DNA from: Oxyruncus cristatus
Lineage: Eukaryota; Chordata; Aves; Passeriformes; Cotingidae
Assembly: GCA_013399855.1 (NCBI GenBank)
Contig: VXAY01004335.1
Span: 361,089-425,088, forward strand
DNA length: 64,000 nt
Direction of reading: 5' to 3'
Made by a program: the position numbers and the translations under genes. The notes below the pieces were generated by a model that saw only the letters and a list, made by a program, of their open reading frames with translations, ran no database searches and was not told where the DNA came from. Position 1 is the first letter of the stretch. The number at the start of each line of letters is the position of its first letter. Shown in pieces: positions 14,000-26,758 of this stretch.

Positions 14000-15300
14000 A
14001 AAGACAACTATTATTAGTGAAAAAGAAAAACAAGATGCACTGATGTAAGTTTCTACTATCACTGTAAAATTTAACAGATTTAGTATATGGTAATTCCTAA
14101 TTAATCCAGATGTGTAGTTTGGGTACTTGCTCACCTCTGTCTTTGTGACCAACCAAGAAAATATTTTTAAATTTAAAGTGGTTTGTTCTGTAATAGATTT
14201 AATTTAGATGATTGTTTTTTCTTATTTTCCCCAAGCTACTGTGCAAATAAATGTTTCATTTTTCATAGGAGAATGAGATTCTGTTAATGTAATGGTATTA
14301 GTCTCAAATAAATAAACAAAGAAATGAAGAAAAAAAAAAAAACAAACAGATCTCTTCCTGATGTCTCAGGTGGTTTGTGCTGAAATCTTGCCCTTTTTTA
14401 CATCAACTATCACAACACTTGTACCCAGAAGCTTTACCTATCACATCTGATTAACACTTTTAAAACAAATATCCCTCTGAAAACTGACACTAATAGTTTT
14501 GGTATAACTTCATCAGTGCTGCTTTGAGGAATATTTTCTATTATTTTTGTTATTACTTAGCTAAGGTTGTCCTTAACTTGAGAGTCAGTGGCATACACAG
14601 TTTGATAGCACAAATAACCTTTACCTGCTAAATTTGTTTGCCTGAACCTCACTCCTACCAATTTTTCTACTCCTTTATCTCCAAGGAATCATTAGTCTTC
14701 TCTTTCATTTTCTTACTTCCTTTGGAAATCTTTCTTTCTTTGGAAATTAAAGTAACAGTTAGAGAAGTTATTCATTCAAGCACATTTCTAAACAAAGTTT
14801 AATGTCATTGTCTTAATAATATTGATTAGGTCTCATTCAAGTTATTACTTTTTTTTTTGTGATATGCTTATTTTCAGAAAGTTTTCATTTTATGGTTTTC
14901 AGACTACTGACTCTTTTTCTTGTCTAAGGCATGGGAGTCTTATGAACTTCTCTAGGTGATGTCCAAGGTGATTGACCTATTTGATGCCTTTGAAACCTAA
15001 TTTGTGTGGTTAAGATCACTTCTACTTTCCCAGCTTCTCAGTACCTTTGTGATATTTTCATCATGTCTAATAATTTCTAAATATTTACTACATATGTACT
15101 ACCTAAGTTAAAGTTTGAACATAGGTATAAAGTCCTTCATCCTGCTCAGGCTTTCCCCTTCCATCACTGGTGCTGGGATTTTCCTGTAATAAATCATTTT
15201 GGTATTTGAAAGTGTGATTGCAAATTCATAGAAAATGAATTTTGTTAAATTATGCAATTTTTCAGGTAAAGTAATTAAAACTGCACCATCTTCAAAACTC
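14000..15300. other. AT-rich non-coding DNA
   Basis: No gene or recognisable repeat. Short A- and T-runs are present (for example around 14330-14342). Confidence 0.6.
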
Positions 15301-15315
15301 CTATTGTTTACGTAC

Positions 15316-15644
15316 CTGCCACCATCTTGAATTTATAATTGTATACACACTGCCACTAAACCTGATTTTATGTAGTTTGATTCCACTACTTTTATAATTG
15401 CATTCTGATTCCAATAAAGCATGTGAGTGATCTAAATGTAATGGTAATCCCATCTCAAATATTGTCAGGTGGTGAAACTGGAAGTAAATATTGAAAGATT
15501 GCCCAAATTTTTGAGTGAAGTTCTTTATGATCCTAATGTTTTTCACTTGTTCTGTTTCCAGTTCTTCATAATCAGCTGATATTCCCTGCTGGTTTTGTTT
15601 CCATTCTTTCGCTGTGATTCTATACATAACATATGCATAGAACA
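15316..15644 (-). other. Candidate exon, 329 nt, product unknown
   Basis: On the minus strand a strong acceptor-like sequence (a T-rich tract ending ATCTCTAG) is followed by about 109 codons without a stop and then a strong donor-like junction GGCAG|GTACGT. The open frame itself extends a little further both ways (15301-15690, 129 codons). I recognise no domain: composition is mixed with acidic and aromatic stretches, without a signal peptide or clear membrane segment inside the exon. The minus-strand LTR candidate at 15743-16106 ends about 100 bp upstream in transcription order, so an LTR-initiated transcript could include this exon. An open frame of this length is within chance expectation for a 64 kb window, so the splice motifs are the main support. 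Confidence 0.25.
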
Positions 15645-15742
15645 CTAGAGATAAAAAAAAGCTCACCCTTTGTAATCCTTTTTTCTTCATTCTTATTAGT
15701 AAGCTTACTTATACTTTTCCCGGCATTATCCTGTATTCGTAC

Positions 15743-16106
15743 TGTTGCCTAAAATGGTCTGGGGAGAAAAAAGACTCCAGCCAAATTAGGTAGAGGTAAG
15801 ATAAGGACTAAAAGGTTTTAATGAGCTTCTAAGCTTCTAGGAAATACCACATCCGCGTGCTATCGAATACCGTTGTTCATATCTTTTATAATGAGTTCTG
15901 TCCAATCCTGTTAGGCCACGACTAAGTTCTGCCCCCCCGGCACGCCTCTCTGGAATTGGGTCTGGGGAATTTTTTGGACCCCCTCTTCCTCATCTTCATC
16001 CTCCTCGGAGCTCGTGATGTTCTTGGAAGCTCTCCAAAGCTCTGGGCCTAAAGGTCGTTGTGTCTAAATCTATATCTTCTTGTGCAAATTTGGGGTGTTT
16101 TCTACA
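15743..16106 (-). mobile_element. Solo LTR candidate of an endogenous retrovirus
   Basis: This segment is richer in GC than its surroundings. Read on the minus strand it starts TGTAGAAAACACC and ends AGGCAACA, the TG...CA ends expected of an LTR. A TATA box (TATAAAAG, about 15883-15890) lies upstream of an ATTAAA polyadenylation signal (about 15817-15822). Flanking tetranucleotides GTAC and GTCC agree at three of four positions, so a target duplication is not proven. No internal retroviral sequence adjoins it. Boundaries could be wrong by tens of bases, and I cannot name the family. Confidence 0.5.
15883..15890 (-). promoter_or_regulatory. TATA box of the minus-strand LTR
   Basis: TATAAAAG on the minus strand, about 65 bp before the ATTAAA signal of the same LTR. 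Confidence 0.45.
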
Positions 16107-18695
16107 GTCCTACCTTGAAAATAAGACTAAACATCTTACTGGAATTTAGGGGAATTGAAAGAGGAATGGGTAACGGGGTTTGGTGTGTGTATCTGCTGTG
16201 TTAAAGGGCAAAGGATTTCATTCTACTACATAAAGATCTACATTTGCTATGTAACTACTTCTAAAATCTATAAAATTAAAAAAAAGATGAAAACTCCAAG
16301 GCATCAGTACAAATCAAATGAATCCCTGTATTTGCACGCAGAGTCAGGAGGTACATTATTTCAATATGTAGCATTTTTGTTCTTGGTCTTTTCAATCATG
16401 AATGATATTTCACATTACAACAATAATGGCTCATCTTCCAGTGATCAGTGAACAATCTGGAGAAATGTTCTATGTTAAATATAATGTAATGTCAGAAAAT
16501 TATATTTATTTATCACTATTTTCCAGGAAAAGAATTAATACCACTTTAATTTTCCTTCCTGGGCAACAAGAAGATTTTACACAGACTTCTGGTAAATCAT
16601 AGCGCTCCCCTCCGCTGTTCCTTATTTTCTTCCCCTCCTTTTCCCTCACTACATTTTCCTCTTCCCACGCTCCCATCTCGCATTCCCATCATTGCTAGTA
16701 CACAGGAAAAATACTTTTCTGGGATATGATATTACAAGTGTGTATAGTCAAGTACTTCACCTTCTGAAACATGCACTGAAATATTTGCACTGCTGCATGT
16801 TCCAAAAGAAAACCATACAAACAATATGTCTGAGGTCGGTGAGTCACAGCACTTTTGGCTTATAACACAACTCATCTCTGAAGCACTTAATTTGGAGACC
16901 AAAAATAAAACCAAGTCTTTATTAATATGGAAAATGTATGGTTTATTCTTGAAGAGTGTTCTTGGGCAATGCACATCTTGGCCATAAGGATACATAAGAA
17001 TGTATCCTTATTCATGAATATAATATGGCTATTCCTGATCTTAGCCTTCCAGTTTTCTTCCAAAATTCAGATTTCTTTTATTCTTCTCTTCTATTGCTCC
17101 CTGGTATGACTTTAAAAACTCTTTCATGACTTCCTTTTGCTGCTTAAAGTCTTTTCCAAGTCCTTTTTTGTCTGCCATTTACTTCAAGCCCGTATGGCAA
17201 GTATCGTGTTGTTACCCTTCCCCAGAAATCATTAGCACTTTTCTAATATTCTGGAACCTTCTGGTTTTAGGTTAACTTAATTAGTAACAGAAAAAAACTT
17301 GTGAAATAAACATTTTCCAGATGTTGAGTTAAACTAGGCTTGTTCTGTGTTCTGACTTTGTAACTGTTTCCATCTCTCTGCAGGAGAATATGTTCAAGGT
17401 GCTACAAGGATTAACGTAATGAAAGAGCTGTAGTCAATTTACATTTCCTGCAGAAAGAAGAGGACAAAAGAAGAAGGGCAATGTCTGTATGAGTTTTTAA
17501 CTTATTTGTAAGCATAAAATAATTATTCATTTAAAACTGTTTACTTTACACATTATTTTTGGCTTCCTGACCAACTAAAATTCAAATGTTGGCTTGTAAG
17601 TCTTTGGGGATCAAGCTTTTTTTTACCACTGAGATTTTTTGGTGTTTGTGAAAAAATCCAACCATAAATAGTTTCACAAAAACATCACAATAAAATGAAA
17701 AAAGCAAAGACTCATAAAGGTTCGAAAATTTTCTTTCTCAGTACACGAAGCAACTTATTCAAAAAGGTATTGTCAGATATATATGTTTGTTAGGTTTCTA
17801 GAAAGCAACATTAAACTCAAGAATAATTAACTTTTCTTCTGGGTTGATCATCAGATAAACAAATCTGCAAGTTAAAGAATGGCAACAGTAAGACATAAAA
17901 AGAAAATATCTTGTGAAAAACAAGAATTTTTGCCTTCTTCCTGGAGTTTTTCGTCTTTTATAAGGACAGAAAATGACATCAAGCACAGCAGGAGACTATT
18001 CAAAAATCAATTTTAGCTACTTTATCTGAGAGCTGATGACCTTGATACAGCTAAAAAATGTGGAGAAACTCAAAAGCTGAAAAAAAAATCCACACTAACT
18101 CCAAGTCTTGTTCTCCTTTTCATATTTTATTAGTGTTGCTAGGTAATTAAAATAGCAATAATATTTGTAACATAAAAGATACTGTATTTCAATAATTTAT
18201 TGCCCATATTATTAATATGATCCAGTCTTCATTTAGTTTAATTAACAGGGAACAAATCCTTTCATAATTTTGTGATAGACAAATCTTTGGTAATTTTCAC
18301 TGAGAGGTGCCTGTTCTTTTCCTATAACTTACACAAACTAATAATGATCACGAAATCATTAAGTTGTCTATAAACTCATAAGTATTTTAATTTTTGAGAG
18401 AGAACTACCTAGAGTGTGGATCTTTTTAGTGGCTCTAATATCACTGTGCATCAAGCATTATGACCTCTAACTGTAAATAAAAGGAAAGATAAACTCTGAC
18501 TTGTCTTCTAGATTTGGACACATTTTCTCTTTCCACTTAAGCTGGAAAGTCTGAACAGTTTAATTCAGATGTTGCCACAACTCTTCAAAACAATTGCAAA
18601 AATACATATCTTTGTACTAAATTGTCCTCCTATCAGTTATACAAAAGAACTTAGAAGAAGAGTTTTGTTTATTTGTTACTTTGTTAATCCATGGG

Positions 18696-18725
18696 GAATC
18701 AATATTGATCAATTGATATTGATTC
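18696..18725. repeat. Inverted repeat, 10 bp arms
   Basis: GAATCAATAT at the left is matched by ATATTGATTC at the right with a 10 bp centre. The centre itself holds two overlapping small palindromes (TTGATCAA and TCAATTGA). Confidence 0.85.
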
Positions 18726-19690
18726 TGGAAATCTGGGACAGAGTCCAAAAGTCCTGATGCCTCAGTGAATACTCTGAGATTACTATTTTAAGACCAATTA
18801 AAAAAAAAAAAAAAAGGCATTTTATGTGTGGTGCAACAGAAAAATAGGATCCATTGCTTAGACTAAAACTACTCTGGAAGTAGGAGAGAGAGAAGATAGT
18901 GACCTTAGTTATCAGAGATGTTATCAGAGATGGACAAATCTAAAAAATGATCCTGAAACAATCCTTTGAAGATAACTTCTCTCTCTTGAAAGTAAAGAAA
19001 TATGATGTTAGATGACTAATTAGATGATATGATATTAGATTATTAGACCCCTTTTTCTCCTTAAGATTCACTCTACCTGGATCTCTCCTGAAAGAAAAGA
19101 GGAAGAGGGTGATCTCTTTTTAAAACAGATAAAGCTGGAGCCAGCTATGCTCTCACTTTATGTGGTATAACCAGGATGGAGAAGTTGTTGAGCAGACGAA
19201 ATTTTACTCCTCATGCGAAGGCAGATTGATAAGGAAGGGGTAGTTGAGCAGAGAAGGGGAAAGACAGTAGCTTCCCTCTGCCAATCCTATTAATCCAGTC
19301 CAGTTTGTCACCAGAGGAAAAAGAGTTGTGGCAATAACAGGAAGAGAAACCCCTTTCCAGCATAACTCAGTAGGCATATCAGTTAAAGCTACAGAGTCTC
19401 AAAATGGTTTCAGCTCAAATCTCCTATGCCATGAATAAGTCTCCTCACCATCAAATTATGCAGCAGCCCATGGGTACCATCATGTTTGGTGTTTATCTGT
19501 CTATATTAGTCTGGCTCGTGGCATTAGATTTCTGCCTCCCACATAGAACCTCCTACAAAGCATGCCAGACCAACCAGAGACTTAATCTGGGAAACTAATT
19601 AAATCACAGATTTAGGAAGTGCATCCTGATTGTTTCAGATTTAGGTAAGACCCCTAATAGCTAAACTTTAAATTCTTAAGTATATATTTT

Positions 19691-19760
19691 ATGTATACAC
19701 AGAAAGATCATGTATACATTTTATGTATACACAGAAAGATTATGTATACACAGAAAGATC
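19691..19760 (+). repeat. Short minisatellite, three copies of a 19-mer
   Basis: ATGTATACACAGAAAGATC occurs at 19691-19709 and 19742-19760, and with a final T at 19723-19741. A partial copy (ATGTATAC) follows the first unit. Near-identity of the copies suggests recent duplication or ongoing instability. Confidence 0.9.
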
Positions 19761-21239
19761 ATTGCATTCTGCTGAGATGCACGAATCAGAAAGCTGGTTT
19801 TATTAGGGAGGTGTGTGGTTGATAGCCTTAAAAAATGCCCAAACATACTCCCTGTTGACCATTTCTCATATCCAATAGTTTTATAATACAAAAACTTTAT
19901 AACCTATTTATTGTTGGTGACCAAGGCTAATGTGGGAATTTTGTCATTTTAACTTTTTTTTTGAGTGCTTCTACAAAAAGGTTTTTCTGGTTTTCACATT
20001 TCCATATTGTCTTTCAGAAACTTGAATTCCAGGTAGAACTAATATGCTTTTCTTTTGAGAATGGTCACCCCTAGCCAAAACAAAAGAATGTGTTCAGAAT
20101 TCCTCTGCCTTAGGAACTAGAGGTGTCATGGGAATGTCCAGGGCTGTCTGAAAGTGATTTATTTTAGTTAGCAGCAATGCTACCTTGCTGCAAGGATCTG
20201 GTGCTTGTATCATGAATATTTCTCTTTGCTTTCCACTACTACTATTTTTTTAAATTTTACTGATGGATCAAGGAATCAAGGCATCAAGGAAGGCTGTCTG
20301 AAAAGTTCCATAGTTTTTAGAGTAGAAATTCTAATAAACAGAAAGATTCAGGATCTTGACAAAAGTATTTGTTATGAGTGAAGATGCACATTATGCTCTG
20401 TACAATGCAATACCACACAAGGTAAATGGCATAAAAGTCCCAGAGAGTAAGGGTGAATTCTTTTCTCACTTTAAAACCTAAAAAAAATAACTTTTAATAG
20501 GTAAATTAGGGGACAGAAAGTGTTGCAGGGTGAGGAAGAGGAAATGATCACTGTTCACCCTTGCACGTTCTAGTTCTGAGTGATTAATTGCTCAGTTTTA
20601 GAAGTTCAGCTTCCTCTTTCACTGACTCTCCATGTGTTGCTGAGCAGTTCTTGAATACAATATTGACATTGCTTATACCTTGTTTACATTGTTAGTACTT
20701 TATATTTACATTCATCTATTGCCATACAAGCTGTGATAAAGATTTGGAATAGCAATGAATAATATTATGTTGTGACGATTTGGACAATCAATGTTTATAT
20801 TGGAATGACCTGGAGTGAACAGATTCATCTCCACATGTAATTGTTTATATCTGCCCCAACAACAAGAAAAAAATATTTCTGATTTGGTTGTACTAATAAG
20901 AGAAAGATAATGATTGGTTTCCAAAAAATTTTTTTTGTATATGGCACCAAAATTTCAGTTGAGAATGAAAATAAAATAATAAAAAAAAGGTAGTTATTTT
21001 CCTTCTTAGTTGTAGTGACCACAAACTTTTTCTCTGAATTGAAGAAGTAAAGAGATTTGGGGTAATTTGTCCAGACTGTGAAAGTTTGCTCTATATTTGG
21101 TTCTTTCATCTCACTCAAAACACTGATTTTGAGAGGCCAGTTCTATGTAATAAGGAATAAAAAAAGAAACAGAATGTTCAAAAATCCTCTCTTTTAGAAA
21201 TGTTGCAAGGGTTTAAAATCACTTTTTAAAAGTCTTGAA

Positions 21240-21710
21240 AGGTAGACAGCAGAGGACAAGAATTTAAAACAGAGGAGCTACAGGCCACACCAGAAGACAT
21301 CAGAGGAAACAACTAAAAAAAAAATACAAAAGGAGTGGGATGGAGAATGAGGTAGAAATCAGTGGCATGATAAGAGAGATGAGAAAGTGAAAGTGGATAA
21401 CCAAAGAGGATGAAGAGCAGTAGGAGAGAGAAAATAAATAAGAGATAAAGTAGAGGAAGAAAGAGTGGAGGAAAAGGAAACCTGAGTGAGAAAAACAAGA
21501 GAGGAAAGAGATTAAGAAAAAAATCAATTGCACAAGGATGGAAGGAAGAAGATACTGAGATACTACAGTAATATAAAAGCTGTAGAAGCAATTGTATGGA
21601 CTATATAAGAAATTAAGAGAAGGAAAGTAAAACAGTCTCAAGGGAAAAGAATGAAAGATCAGAAGAGAAAGTAGAAAGAAGCAATTAGGTCAAGAGAAAT
21701 TACACTGGGT
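21240..21710 (+). repeat. Purine-rich strand-asymmetric block
   Basis: For about 450 bp the plus strand is dominated by A and G with few pyrimidines, in irregular GA/GGA/GAAA mixtures and not a clean simple repeat. The minus-strand open frames here (for example 21300-21641) translate to S/F/L-rich low-complexity peptides and are by-products of the composition. Confidence 0.7.
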
Positions 21711-22079
21711 TTCAAAGACCAAGAGAATGGACTAGGGTACAGTGGCAGTCAGTCAAGTCTGAACTATCTTATTTTTGGTCAACAACTCCCAACTGAATCT
21801 CTGTGAGTAACTGGCTTTGTGTTTGAGCTACAAAACTGAAAAATGGAGAGAAAAGAATAAGTTTAAACTGAATTTAATTAAAAAATAAATTTCTTAACAG
21901 AAAAAAAAAACCTACTCTGTATGCAAACAAGATTAAGCTGTACCTTGAAGTACCTGAGGATTTATACCATCTCAGATATACCCTGTGACATCCAATCACA
22001 GTTGTTTTCTCTCTGAGTCAGCAAGTCCTTACATGAAGCAGAAAGCATCCCCACCTCAGTGCATCCTAATTTTTTTATT

Positions 22080-22096
22080 GTGCTGTATTACAGCAC
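22080..22096. repeat. Perfect inverted repeat, 8 bp arms, 1 bp centre
   Basis: GTGCTGTA and TACAGCAC flank a single T. A possible binding site for a dimeric factor, with no supporting context. Confidence 0.8.
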
Positions 22097-25000
22097 ATAT
22101 CAATTCTGTGATCTCTTGCATGTCCCAGTTTTTTTCTCAAAGATATTTAGCAAAATGAACTTGCATTTGCAAGCCATCTCCAGGTACACAAACAAATATT
22201 TACCAAAATTTAAGAATCATAGCACAAAAAGCATGAGCAAATACTGACATTTGCAGGAATGACATCAATAGAGTACCTGAATAATGTAGGAACTTATTAA
22301 TCTGTAGAAATTGTACGAATTGTCTGTCATGGGTTTATTTATTGTAGAAGCAATCTTAGTTGAAAGATAGTAAAAGTCAGGTATGATTTTTTTTATCAGT
22401 TGACTTGTGCCCATAAGAATATATTATTGACTGTCAAAGTGTCAAGTTATTTGATTTCATGACAAATGAAGAGCAAGAGTACAGAGATAAACCAAAAAAA
22501 GAACATTTATTTGCATGTATTTGCCCTGTCCTCTAGTCAAACAGAAGAAAATGCAAATGGGTTGTAGCTTAAATGTTGTTGGAGCCGTGAATTACATAGA
22601 CAAAAGAAGATAAGCGTATTGGGAATCATGTTTTTAGCTATGCAGTTCACACCTTCGCTAGAACCTCCTGATAGAAATATTGCCCCACAATTCTTCATTA
22701 ACTGTTTTGTATTCCACACATCAACACTTATATACCAATTTCAATATTGTGGATAATTCAGACTTTTATTGGTCATTCTTCTTTATCCTACAGGAGTGTC
22801 TGGGCCAACAGATGCAGGGATTATTTTGTGATGTCCTTCGTGTTGCCCTCTAATGTTTTCCCATGTCTGTGTTCCCACATATGACTTAGACAAATTGACT
22901 TTTCTGTTTGAGCTCTATAGCATAAGCATAGCTGCTTGACATTTGCTTTTTAAATAGATAAGATATTGCATTTTATTTTTTGACTCAGTCTTTTATTTCT
23001 GGATAAAATTTTGGAATCACAGGGAATTTTCTGGGCAATTGTTAAGATATGGCTGACTGCAGTAGGATTCTTGTGCACAAAATAATGTAACACACAGGTC
23101 TGATGAAAAAATTTCCAAGATGAAGATTCTGAAAAATAACCATGGTCAGTGCTGTCAAGCTTGTAAAGAAAGAATTGAAAACTGACCTGCAGATCTTTAT
23201 GTAAAGTTTCAATAATAAGTTGCTTTCATTAGACACAGGACTGAAAGAAAGAATTTTAAAACTGAAAGTCTAACAAATAATGAATATCTAAAGTCATATG
23301 CTCAGTGAAGTATAACACAGATGTAAACAAACAGGATGTAGTAAGTAGAAAAGAGGGCAGATGATGTCTTGGGGAAGGTGCACTGAATGTCGATGGAAAT
23401 GTAATGCACTGTTAAAATTTAAGGGTAAAGTCCAATGTCCATTAAAATGATAAAAATATTGACTAACATCATTGTCAATTCCACAAAAAACTTGGAATGA
23501 TTGGTGAACATAAAAAGGGAAGTTAGCAGCAGCAGCAGCAGTTATTCCACTCAAAACAAATTAGAAGCAATTTTATTCCAATAACTTGTACTCACTTCTT
23601 GATGAGGACTCCAACTGAAATAACTATTTTTCATCACACAAAAAAGAAAAGTACATGGGTTAGTAAACGGTCTGGTAGATGGAAACTCACTGGATATTCT
23701 AAAAGTAAATAAAAATAGGATTTCTAGGACTATCATAATATAGAGGATTAAGAAGAAAAGTACTCATAATGCAAATCAGTTTTCTAGGAAAAAAACATGC
23801 AAAATACATATATGTTAATTTTATTTAAAATTATAATAATAAAAAAGTAAATTAAAGTAAACTAAAAATGCACAAAGTACAAAGGCTTGTAAAGATTTGC
23901 ATGGGTGTAAGCTGGCCTGGCAATTAATATGGAAAATATCTGCAGATAAAAACTAAAAATTAAAACAATGAATAGATGTTCCTGGGAATTCAGATTAACT
24001 GGAAAAGAGGAAAAAGTCAGAAACTGTTGAATTTCTGGAGGAGAAATGAAAAACATATTGTAACTAAGGTGATGTCAACGTATTCCAAGCATATGAATAA
24101 ATTTTAAAAATGAAAGGAACTAACACATAAAGAGAAATTTTGGAACAAATGGTATGCTAGGAATTGAATGTGTAAACTATGCTGAAAGAAGGCAGAAACC
24201 ACACTGTGGCTGAACACTTTCTATGAACACAAAAGCACTCTGAAAGAGAAAATGAGATAGTATGTAAACAAGAACTGTTGTTAAAGAGTAGAGAAAGCCT
24301 GTGTTAAAAATATAATTTCAAATCCCGTTCTCTGACTCAAGTCCTGTTGGTATTAACACAAGTTTTCATACATCCTCACATGTTAAATCAAGCCTAAAAT
24401 AAATATATGCCTGGAAAGCAAAAGAATAAAAGTAAAGCTGGGGATCAATTGTTAGGAAAATGGATGATTTGAGTTTGAGTTTTTAATGTAAAAAGTAGCT
24501 CTGCATGTAAAAAGTAGCCTCTGAAAAGTGAGCATTTCCAAAGCACAGTATTTGATTGTGTAAAATCACTACACCACTGCATGAATTGGAAAAGAACTGT
24601 CTCACACCCAGACTCTTGTTCTGTAGTTCTTTTCTACCATGAATAGATTTAACTTACAGTAAAATCCTGAATGTACACAGATTATCCACATGAGCAACCC
24701 TGAATGTTTTCTGCAGCTTCAGCCCTTTAAGAAGGGGGGAGAAGCATAAAATGCAGCATTAAATTTCAGGTTTATTTGGCTTTTTTTTTTTTCCAAGCTA
24801 ATGTATTTTTTCAATGAATTTAATTCTCAGGAAATAGTCAGTTTGATGGCCTTGAAGACTCAAACATGTGTCTTAGTACAGAAACAGTATACTGTCCATA
24901 ATTAGAGCTGAGAAACTCATTCACAAATAGTTTTGAAATGGTTGAATTAGGAAAGTTCATTTGTTGGTTGCCATCATCTAAGTTTGCTGCGGAGAGTATA

Positions 25001-25655
25001 GACATCTGAGACAACATAGTGAAAAATTAAATTTATTGGAATTCCATCCATACTTACACTTTAATCCTATTAAAAATTGTCCAGGCATGTAATAATACTA
25101 TGAAGTTTTAGTTACCAAAATAACTAAAACGGTTAGCCTGTACCTTTTCTAAGTCTTATTCCAGACTTCTATTTAATATATACTACACGGGGTTGGAATT
25201 ACTGCAGTTTGGCAAATTCTTGGGAGATAACTCGTTTTCTGAGAAAATTTTGTGTGTCACAGCGTCTCCTTCAAAAGACTGGTTAAAGTGGCTTTCCTGA
25301 CCTTCAGTACATATAGCACAGTCTTTCATTTACATTTTTTGGTGTTTATGAAAGTGTGATGAAGGGTGGGATTCTTGTGCATTCCAGTGGATAAGAAACC
25401 ATTCTTTTTCAGTAAATTATAGCCACAGATTGAATTTTAAATGCCATGTATCTATTTTTAAGAACCTGTATCTGGACCAATATCCTGGAAACTGAGCTTG
25501 CATGTTTGAATGTTAATACTTTCCAACTCATTTAAAGTGAACTTCTGTTCTTGGATACAGCAACTGTACCTAAAATCTGCTTTTCAGTTAACTACCCAGT
25601 AAATAACATTGAAAAACTGTAGACTTTGGCAATATTTAGACATGTAATGGCGGGG

Positions 25656-25672
25656 NNNNNNNNNNNNNNNNN
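25656..25672. other. Assembly gap (17 N)
   Basis: A short N run between a G-rich edge (GGCGGGG) and AGTTGGAGGGGG, suggesting an unresolved G-rich tract. Confidence 0.99.
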
Positions 25673-25916
25673 AGTTGGAGGGGGCACAGGGAAGTTGGAT
25701 GGTTTGGTGTGGCTTTTCTTAAAAATTGAAATGTGAAAATCATTTTCATAGTGTCTGGTCCACCCATATTTATCTCCACAGCCCTAATGCTGCAGGAAGC
25801 CTGGAGAATTTGTGTATTCCTGTGTGCAAACACTTGTCTTACAGGAGATGTTGAACAAAATGCAGGAGCAGCTACTGTCACACCTTGAACCAACACAGGT
25901 CAACACTGAAAACACA

Positions 25917-26055
25917 TGAAATTGGAATTTGGACAATGCTCTCAGGCACATGGTGTGATTCATGTGGTTGTTCTGCGTAGGACCAGGAGCTGGACTTTGA
26001 TGGTCCCTGTGGAGTCCTTTCAATTCAGGATATTCTATGATTCTATGATTGACTC
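25917..26055 (+). mobile_element. CR1 LINE, 3'-terminal fragment
   Basis: The last ~140 bp of a CR1 element in plus orientation. Recognisable parts are a GACAATGCTCTCAGGCAC-type block, GACCAGGAGCTGGACTTTGA and the terminal short repeats (ATTCTATGATTCTATGA). CR1 copies are normally 5'-truncated by incomplete target-primed reverse transcription, which fits. It contains no coding sequence. Confidence 0.88.
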
Positions 26056-26059
26056 TGTG

Positions 26060-26600
26060 ATCTGGCCCTGTGTGTCTTCAGTGTGTCACGGATTCCAGAT
26101 AATTGCTCATGTGTGCGTGTGTCTATCTGTCTGTCTTTCATCAAACAGACAGGCTTTGTTTCCCTTCCTTTCTGGTTGAATTTGTTTATTGCAAAGAGGG
26201 ATAAGAAGGTGAAGTGAAGTTTGAACTGGAGTTTGAACTGAATGCCATTGGGAAGCCCCAAGCTGTTGACAAGAAATTCTGCAGACTGACTTTGTTGTCT
26301 TACATTCTTGTTTTGATTTTTCTATTATCTATGGGATATTCTGAAGGTTTCATTTCAGTCAGGCTCTGAAATATTGATGTCCTTTTCCATTCTCTTTAAG
26401 AACTGTGTTTCAGCAGCTGAGTTGACACGTTATTGTGACACTTTTTAGCTAAAGAAAAGGCCATTTATAATCCAAGTGCAGGTGGAATAAGAGGATTTCA
26501 TGAGTTGCTGGTTTCTTTTGCATTCCTACATATGTACAATCAATTAACGTTCAGATCAACTAAGCTGTTTGTTGGGGTTTTTTCCTTCAAGCTTAGCTTC
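26060..26600. other. Non-coding DNA downstream of the CR1 tail
   Basis: No gene seen. A short GTGTGCGTGTGTC / TCTGTCTGTC patch lies at about 26112-26136. Confidence 0.6.
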
Positions 26601-26608
26601 TTCTTACC

Positions 26609-26758
26609 TTTTTTTTGGTTTGTTTGTTTTGGGGGTTTTTTTGTTTGGTTTGGTTTGGTTTGGGGTTTTTTGTTCTGTTTTTGTTTTTGTTTTTTGGGGA
26701 GGGGGTTTGTGGGGGTTTTTTGGGTTTTTTTTGGTTTGGTTTTTTTTTTTTTTTTTTT
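26609..26758 (+). repeat. T/G-rich low-complexity tract with G-quadruplex potential
   Basis: About 150 bp of almost only T and G, with TTTGG-type and TTTTTG-type units and a terminal T-run. Four closely spaced G-runs (GGGG, GGGGG, GGGGG, GGG) at 26696-26724 can form a G-quadruplex on the plus strand. The translated frames are meaningless F/G/W- or K/P/Q-rich peptides. Confidence 0.92.

Larger units (their letters stand above)
16110..25650. other. AT-rich non-coding DNA
   Basis: No gene recognised. Contents worth noting: a pyrimidine-rich patch at about 16602-16690, small inverted repeats at 18696-18725 and 22080-22096, a short minisatellite at 19691-19760, a purine-rich block at 21240-21710 and an AGC repeat at about 23526-23540. 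The rest shows only short, overlapping chance frames. Confidence 0.55.

Noticed and set aside
13705..14152. Minus-strand poly-F frames
   Set aside because: Long A-tract plus N gap.
21300..21641. Minus-strand frame of 113 codons, hydrophobic, membrane-protein-like
   Set aside because: S/F/L-rich low complexity produced by the purine-rich plus strand; no motif.
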